A stretch of DNA of 8,069 bases from positions 1 through 8,069 of the forward strand of contig CALGKL010000221.1 in NCBI GenBank assembly GCA_937930495.1, read 5' to 3'. Below, in pieces: positions 6,195-8,069 of this stretch; the stretch's first letter is position 1; each line of letters starts with the position of its first letter. Both the position numbers and the translations under genes were made by a program. A model generated the notes under the pieces. It did not search any database. It was not told the origin of the DNA and saw only the letters and a list, made by a program, of their open reading frames with translations. The DNA is from an uncultured Gloeocapsa sp. Lineage in GTDB: Bacteria > Cyanobacteriota > Cyanobacteriia > Cyanobacteriales > Gloeocapsaceae.

Positions 6195-7018
6195 CTTAAC
6201 CTAAGACCTCCTAAACTCAAAGCAATAGAAGCTACTATGGTACTTGGTTCGGGTATTGGTGAGTAATTAGCACTAGTTTCAAAAGTTAAAGATTCTCCCT
6301 GTGGTAGGGTAAAATCCCACTGAAAGGCAAAAGCATTGTCACTTGGGGGCTCAGGAAAGGGGACGTTTAAAGGTGGTGTGTTAGTTAAGGTGATTGGACT
6401 ACCTTGACCGAGGAAAAATCTCTGATAAAGACTGAAAAAGTCGTTGATTTCGTAACGATCTGGATCTGGATTCACTCTTGTCCTAATTGAGAGGGGAACA
6501 GTTGCACTGTTGAGAATTATTTCAGCTGGACTTAGGGCGATCGCCTGATCCCTTTGGTTGAGTTGATTAAATTTAATATCAAAATCATTGTAATCAAATA
6601 GATGTAAATCTATGGGAGAGGAGGACAAGTTCCTTAAGGTTACTGATTTCTTCAGCAGTGATTGATTACTTCCTGGTGTACCCCCTATTAAACTATAGTT
6701 AACTTCTGCTTCTAAATCATTACCACTATAAGTTAATTGTAATTGATTACTCTGGGGTTGATTAACCGTTGGTGTACCGTCAATCCCTTCTAAAAAGACT
6801 TTTTCCCCTCCTGTCTCCCCGATTCGATAGTAGTAATTGGAGATAAACAGGTTATCAGGACTACCATCTACGTACCATACGGTTACTCCATTGCGATCGT
6901 TGACGGTTATCTGACTATTGCCATCGTTTAGATCAAAAGACGCTGCTTTGGCGACTAGGCTATTTCCTACTATACCTATTAAAGCTACTAGAGATGCTGT
7001 ATATAGTTTTTGTTTCAT
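6182..7018 (-). CDS. Secreted PEP-CTERM sorting-domain protein
   Basis: This is a 278-residue exported protein. The N-terminus (MKQKLYTASLVALIGIVG...) is a Sec signal peptide with probable cleavage after AKA (residue 25). The mature part is Ser/Thr/Asn-rich, cysteine-free and apparently beta-sheet-rich. The C-terminus is a textbook PEP-CTERM tag: PEP at 256-258, a hydrophobic stretch (260-272) and an Arg-rich end (RLRWRR). Family knowledge: such tags are cleaved by an exosortase and the protein is displayed or released outside. No exosortase gene is in this window. ACAAGG (7026-7031) stands 7 nt before the ATG, a good ribosome-binding site. First gene of an operon with the flavoprotein and the microprotein, behind a Fur-like operator. 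The core has no recognised domain, so its ligand or role is unknown. Confidence 0.88.
   Translation of the reverse strand: MKQKLYTASLVALIGIVGNSLVAKAASFDLNDGNSQITVNDRNGVTVWYVDGSPDNLFISNYYYRIGETGGEKVFLEGIDGTPTVNQPQSNQLQLTYSGNDLEAEVNYSLIGGTPGSNQSLLKKSVTLRNLSSSPIDLHLFDYNDFDIKFNQLNQRDQAIALSPAEIILNSATVPLSIRTRVNPDPDRYEINDFFSLYQRFFLGQGSPITLTNTPPLNVPFPEPPSDNAFAFQWDFTLPQGESLTFETSANYSPIPEPSTIVASIALSLGGLRLRWRR
6206..6212 (-). promoter_or_regulatory. Shine-Dalgarno AGGAGGT of the flavoprotein gene inside the PEP-CTERM gene
   Basis: On the minus strand AGGAGGT precedes the flavoprotein ATG (6194) by 11 nt. It lies in the codons for Leu-Gly-Gly-Leu of the PEP-CTERM membrane helix. It is the strongest ribosome-binding site in the window and supports the overlapping start at 6194. 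Confidence 0.7.
6537..6544. repeat. HIP1 octamer GCGATCGC (in PEP-CTERM gene)
   Basis: Extended copy GGCGATCGCC (6536-6545) within the secreted protein gene. Its presence argues against very recent acquisition from a genome lacking HIP1. Confidence 0.9.
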
Positions 7019-7039
7019 GGTTAAACCTTGTTTTTTTAC

Positions 7040-7060
7040 TTAAAATGATAATCATTTTAA
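7040..7060. promoter_or_regulatory. Fur-box-like operator of the PEP-CTERM/flavoprotein operon
   Basis: A perfect 21-bp palindrome around the central A at 7050, with core AAAATGATAATCATTTT. It matches the classical 19-bp Fur consensus GATAATGATAATCATTATC at 15 of 19 positions, including the uninterrupted central ATGATAATCATT. It covers the predicted -10 element, so iron-loaded Fur would block RNA polymerase and the operon should open under iron starvation. AT-richness makes some matching bases cheap, but the exact dyad and the position argue for a real site. Confidence 0.75.
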
Positions 7061-7073
7061 AATAAAAACACAA
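7045..7073 (-). promoter_or_regulatory. Predicted promoter of the PEP-CTERM/flavoprotein operon
   Basis: On the minus strand TTGTGT (7073-7068) and TATCAT (7050-7045) are 17 bp apart, each a 4-of-6 match to the sigma-70 hexamers. Transcription should start near 7038, giving a leader of about 20 nt that holds the ACAAGG ribosome-binding site. Confidence 0.55.
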
Positions 7074-7087
7074 GGTTTTGAAATACT

Positions 7088-7516
7088 TTATTCTTGTTCT
7101 AAATCACTCATATCCTTGAGTAATTCTCTGAGAGTTAAGGTTACACCGCCATCAGGACGAGGTTTTCTATGCCAATCGGCTACGGCTTCTGCTAATTCTG
7201 GTTGGGCAAACAGACTAGCTAAGTTGGCTTCGATTTCTTCGTCTTGTTGGTATTCGGCTAGGGTAGGACCGAGAATATCTTGCCACATTAACTCAATCAG
7301 TAAATAGGGCGATCGCTTTTCTACAGATAAAAGAAACCATTGGAGGATATGTAAGATAGTTACAGAGGATTTAACCGTAGTCGGGAATAAATAGTCACAA
7401 CCCTGTTTACATTGACAATAAAAATCGATAAAGGTTTGGGAAGCTAAATCATTATATTTCAACTTCAGGGGTTGCATTTTAACGATGAGTTCTTTAGTAC
7501 TGTTAGTTATGTCCAT
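7088..7516 (-). CDS. Unrecognised 142-residue protein with a CxCx3C motif
   Basis: I do not recognise a family. The protein has three cysteines clustered as CQCKQGC (34-40), a hydrophobic/amphipathic helical stretch VTILHILQWFLLSV (52-65), a short acidic segment QQDEEIEA (90-97), and a conserved-looking C-terminal part WHRKPRPDGGVTLTLRELL. The CxCx3C cluster could bind a metal or be redox active, as inference. No signal peptide or clear membrane span is seen, so it is probably cytoplasmic. The ATG at 7516 gives 142 residues; an in-frame ATG at 7477 would give 129 and neither has a Shine-Dalgarno. It lies on the same strand as, and 69 bp upstream of, the Fur-controlled operon, and contains a HIP1 copy. 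Normal codon use and an uninterrupted frame make it a real gene. Confidence 0.72.
   Translation of the reverse strand: MDITNSTKELIVKMQPLKLKYNDLASQTFIDFYCQCKQGCDYLFPTTVKSSVTILHILQWFLLSVEKRSPYLLIELMWQDILGPTLAEYQQDEEIEANLASLFAQPELAEAVADWHRKPRPDGGVTLTLRELLKDMSDLEQE
7309..7316. repeat. HIP1 octamer GCGATCGC (in 142-residue gene)
   Basis: Copy within the codons for the EKRSPYL segment of the unrecognised protein. Confidence 0.9.
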
Positions 7517-7527
7517 AAGATTGAGTA

Positions 7528-7556
7528 AAAATAATTTTGCTACAATCTTAAACCAA
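7528..7556 (-). promoter_or_regulatory. Possible promoter of the 142-residue gene
   Basis: TTGGTT (7556-7551) and TATTTT (7533-7528) on the minus strand are 17 bp apart. The predicted transcript would start near 7521, about 5 nt before the ATG at 7516. The region is AT-rich, so this is a weak call. Confidence 0.3.
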
Positions 7557-7580
7557 AAAGAGGAATTGTCTAGAGTAGTT

Positions 7581-7605
7581 ATCCCTGAGATTTAAACCCA
7601 GGGAT
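7581..7605 (-). terminator. Hairpin downstream of the MFS transporter gene
   Basis: ATCCCTG (7581-7587) and CAGGGAT (7599-7605) form a perfect 7-bp stem with an 11-nt loop, 12 nt beyond the transporter stop codon. No T-run follows directly in the minus direction, so termination is likely but not certain. The rest of the ~100-bp gap holds only the possible promoter listed above. Confidence 0.5.
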
Positions 7606-7617
7606 TATTGCTCAAAG

Positions 7618-8069
7618 CTACTGCATTTGTTCAAGAGTTTTACCCTTAGTTTCCTTGACTAAAAATAAGACAAAGAAAATCGAAATAGCAGCAGCGGTGG
7701 TATATAACCCATAAGCTGCACCTAAACCAAGGGTTTTTAACAGAGGTGGGAAGGTAGTGGAAACCACAAAATTAGCGATCCACTGCATACCAGCTGCTAG
7801 AGACAAAGCAGCAGCTCTGATTTTGTTGTTAAACATTTCCCCTAGTAAGACCCAAACCACAGGTCCCCAGGAGAAACCGAAACAAAAGACGTAGAGATTG
7901 GCCGCTAATAGGGCTACTATTCCACCTGTACCAGTTAAACTAGGATCACCTGTAGTAGGATCAATGGGTGCATTGGCAAAAACCGTAGCTAGAGTACCTA
8001 GGGTAATAAACATGCCAATCGAACCCACTAATAATAATGGTTTCCGTCCGAAACGATCGACCGTGGCGA
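7618..8069 (-). CDS. MFS sugar-porter-family transporter, C-terminal part
   Basis: The frame is open to the right window edge, so the 5' part is missing and 149 residues remain up to the TAG at 7618-7620. It opens with ATVDRFGRKPLLLVGSIGM, the DRxGRKPLLL loop of sugar porters between helices 8 and 9. It then has membrane segments around GIVALLAANLYVFCFGFSWGPVVW, ALSLAAGMQWIANFVV and AISIFFVLFLV, and ends KETKGKTLEQMQ, close to the family's PETKG-x-LE signature. GPVVWVLLGEMFNNKIRAAAL matches the conserved GPxxWxxxxExFxxxxR stretch after helix 10. Such transporters import hexoses or polyols, usually with protons, across the plasma membrane; the substrate is not predictable here. A GTG at 8028 can open a shorter frame but is an internal Val codon of this gene. 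Confidence 0.92.
   Translation of the reverse strand, partial: ATVDRFGRKPLLLVGSIGMFITLGTLATVFANAPIDPTTGDPSLTGTGGIVALLAANLYVFCFGFSWGPVVWVLLGEMFNNKIRAAALSLAAGMQWIANFVVSTTFPPLLKTLGLGAAYGLYTTAAAISIFFVLFLVKETKGKTLEQMQ

Larger units (their letters stand above)
7023..7078. repeat. 56-bp imperfect inverted repeat filling the PEP-CTERM upstream region
   Basis: Outer arms AAACCTTGT (7023-7031) and ACAAGGTTT (7070-7078) are perfect complements. They are followed inward by T-rich/A-rich arms that match at 15 of 18 positions with one extra base on the right, down to the central Fur-like palindrome at 7040-7060. The left outer arm contains the complement of the PEP-CTERM Shine-Dalgarno AAGG. It could form a cruciform in DNA or, if read through from the upstream 142-residue gene, a long RNA hairpin acting as terminator. 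Confidence 0.75.

Noticed and set aside
7618..8028. Separate short gene starting at GTG 8028
   Set aside because: The frame stays open to the window edge and the upstream residues DRFGRKPLLL are a conserved sugar-porter motif, so this is a truncated larger gene.
1..8069. CRISPR array, tRNA/rRNA, insertion sequence or phage signature
   Set aside because: No regularly spaced repeats, no cloverleaf-like sequence and no transposase or integrase motifs were found on reading both strands.

Overview
This window looks like a piece of a low-GC cyanobacterial chromosome. The evidence is six copies of the HIP1 octamer GCGATCGC (1724, 2531, 3982, 4578, 6537, 7309), a PEP-CTERM exported protein, a cyanobacterial-type rsmA-ispE cluster and few strong Shine-Dalgarno sites. 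No tRNA, rRNA, CRISPR array or insertion sequence is visible. The genus cannot be fixed from the sequence alone.

Layout. (1) 1-1247: the 5' part of hcp (hybrid-cluster protein, minus strand, running off the left edge) is divergent from a Crp/Fnr-family regulator (567-1247, plus). Between them lies a perfect 16-bp palindrome centred on TTGACTTAAGTCAA. It is placed about 41.5 bp upstream of the inferred hcp transcription start, so this looks like a self-contained nitrosative-stress switch. (2) 1259-3801: a compact minus-strand operon, rsmA (rRNA dimethyltransferase) - ispE (isoprenoid pathway kinase) - a DUF218/YdcF-like membrane protein, with gaps of 3 and 2 nt. (3) 3814-4767: a class I SAM methyltransferase of unknown substrate on the plus strand. 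It is only 12 bp from rsmA and its predicted promoter overlaps the rsmA start codon. A hairpin at 4771-4804 ends it.

(4) 4822-7018: the most novel-looking part, a minus-strand operon of three genes. In transcription order they are a secreted PEP-CTERM protein, an FAD/NAD(P)-binding flavoprotein with features of the N-hydroxylating monooxygenase group, and a 40-residue single-membrane-span microprotein that was found by reading the sequence. The first two genes overlap by 13 nt and the third starts 2 nt after the second. The promoter holds a strong Fur-box-like palindrome lying on the -10 element, inside a larger 56-bp inverted repeat that fills the intergenic region. Together these suggest an iron-responsive exported-protein/flavoprotein system, which is inference.

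(5) 7088-8069: an unrecognised 142-residue protein with a CxCx3C motif, a hairpin, and the C-terminal part of an MFS sugar-porter-family transporter that runs off the right edge. The only intergenic stretches are shorter than about 105 bp and all are described below.
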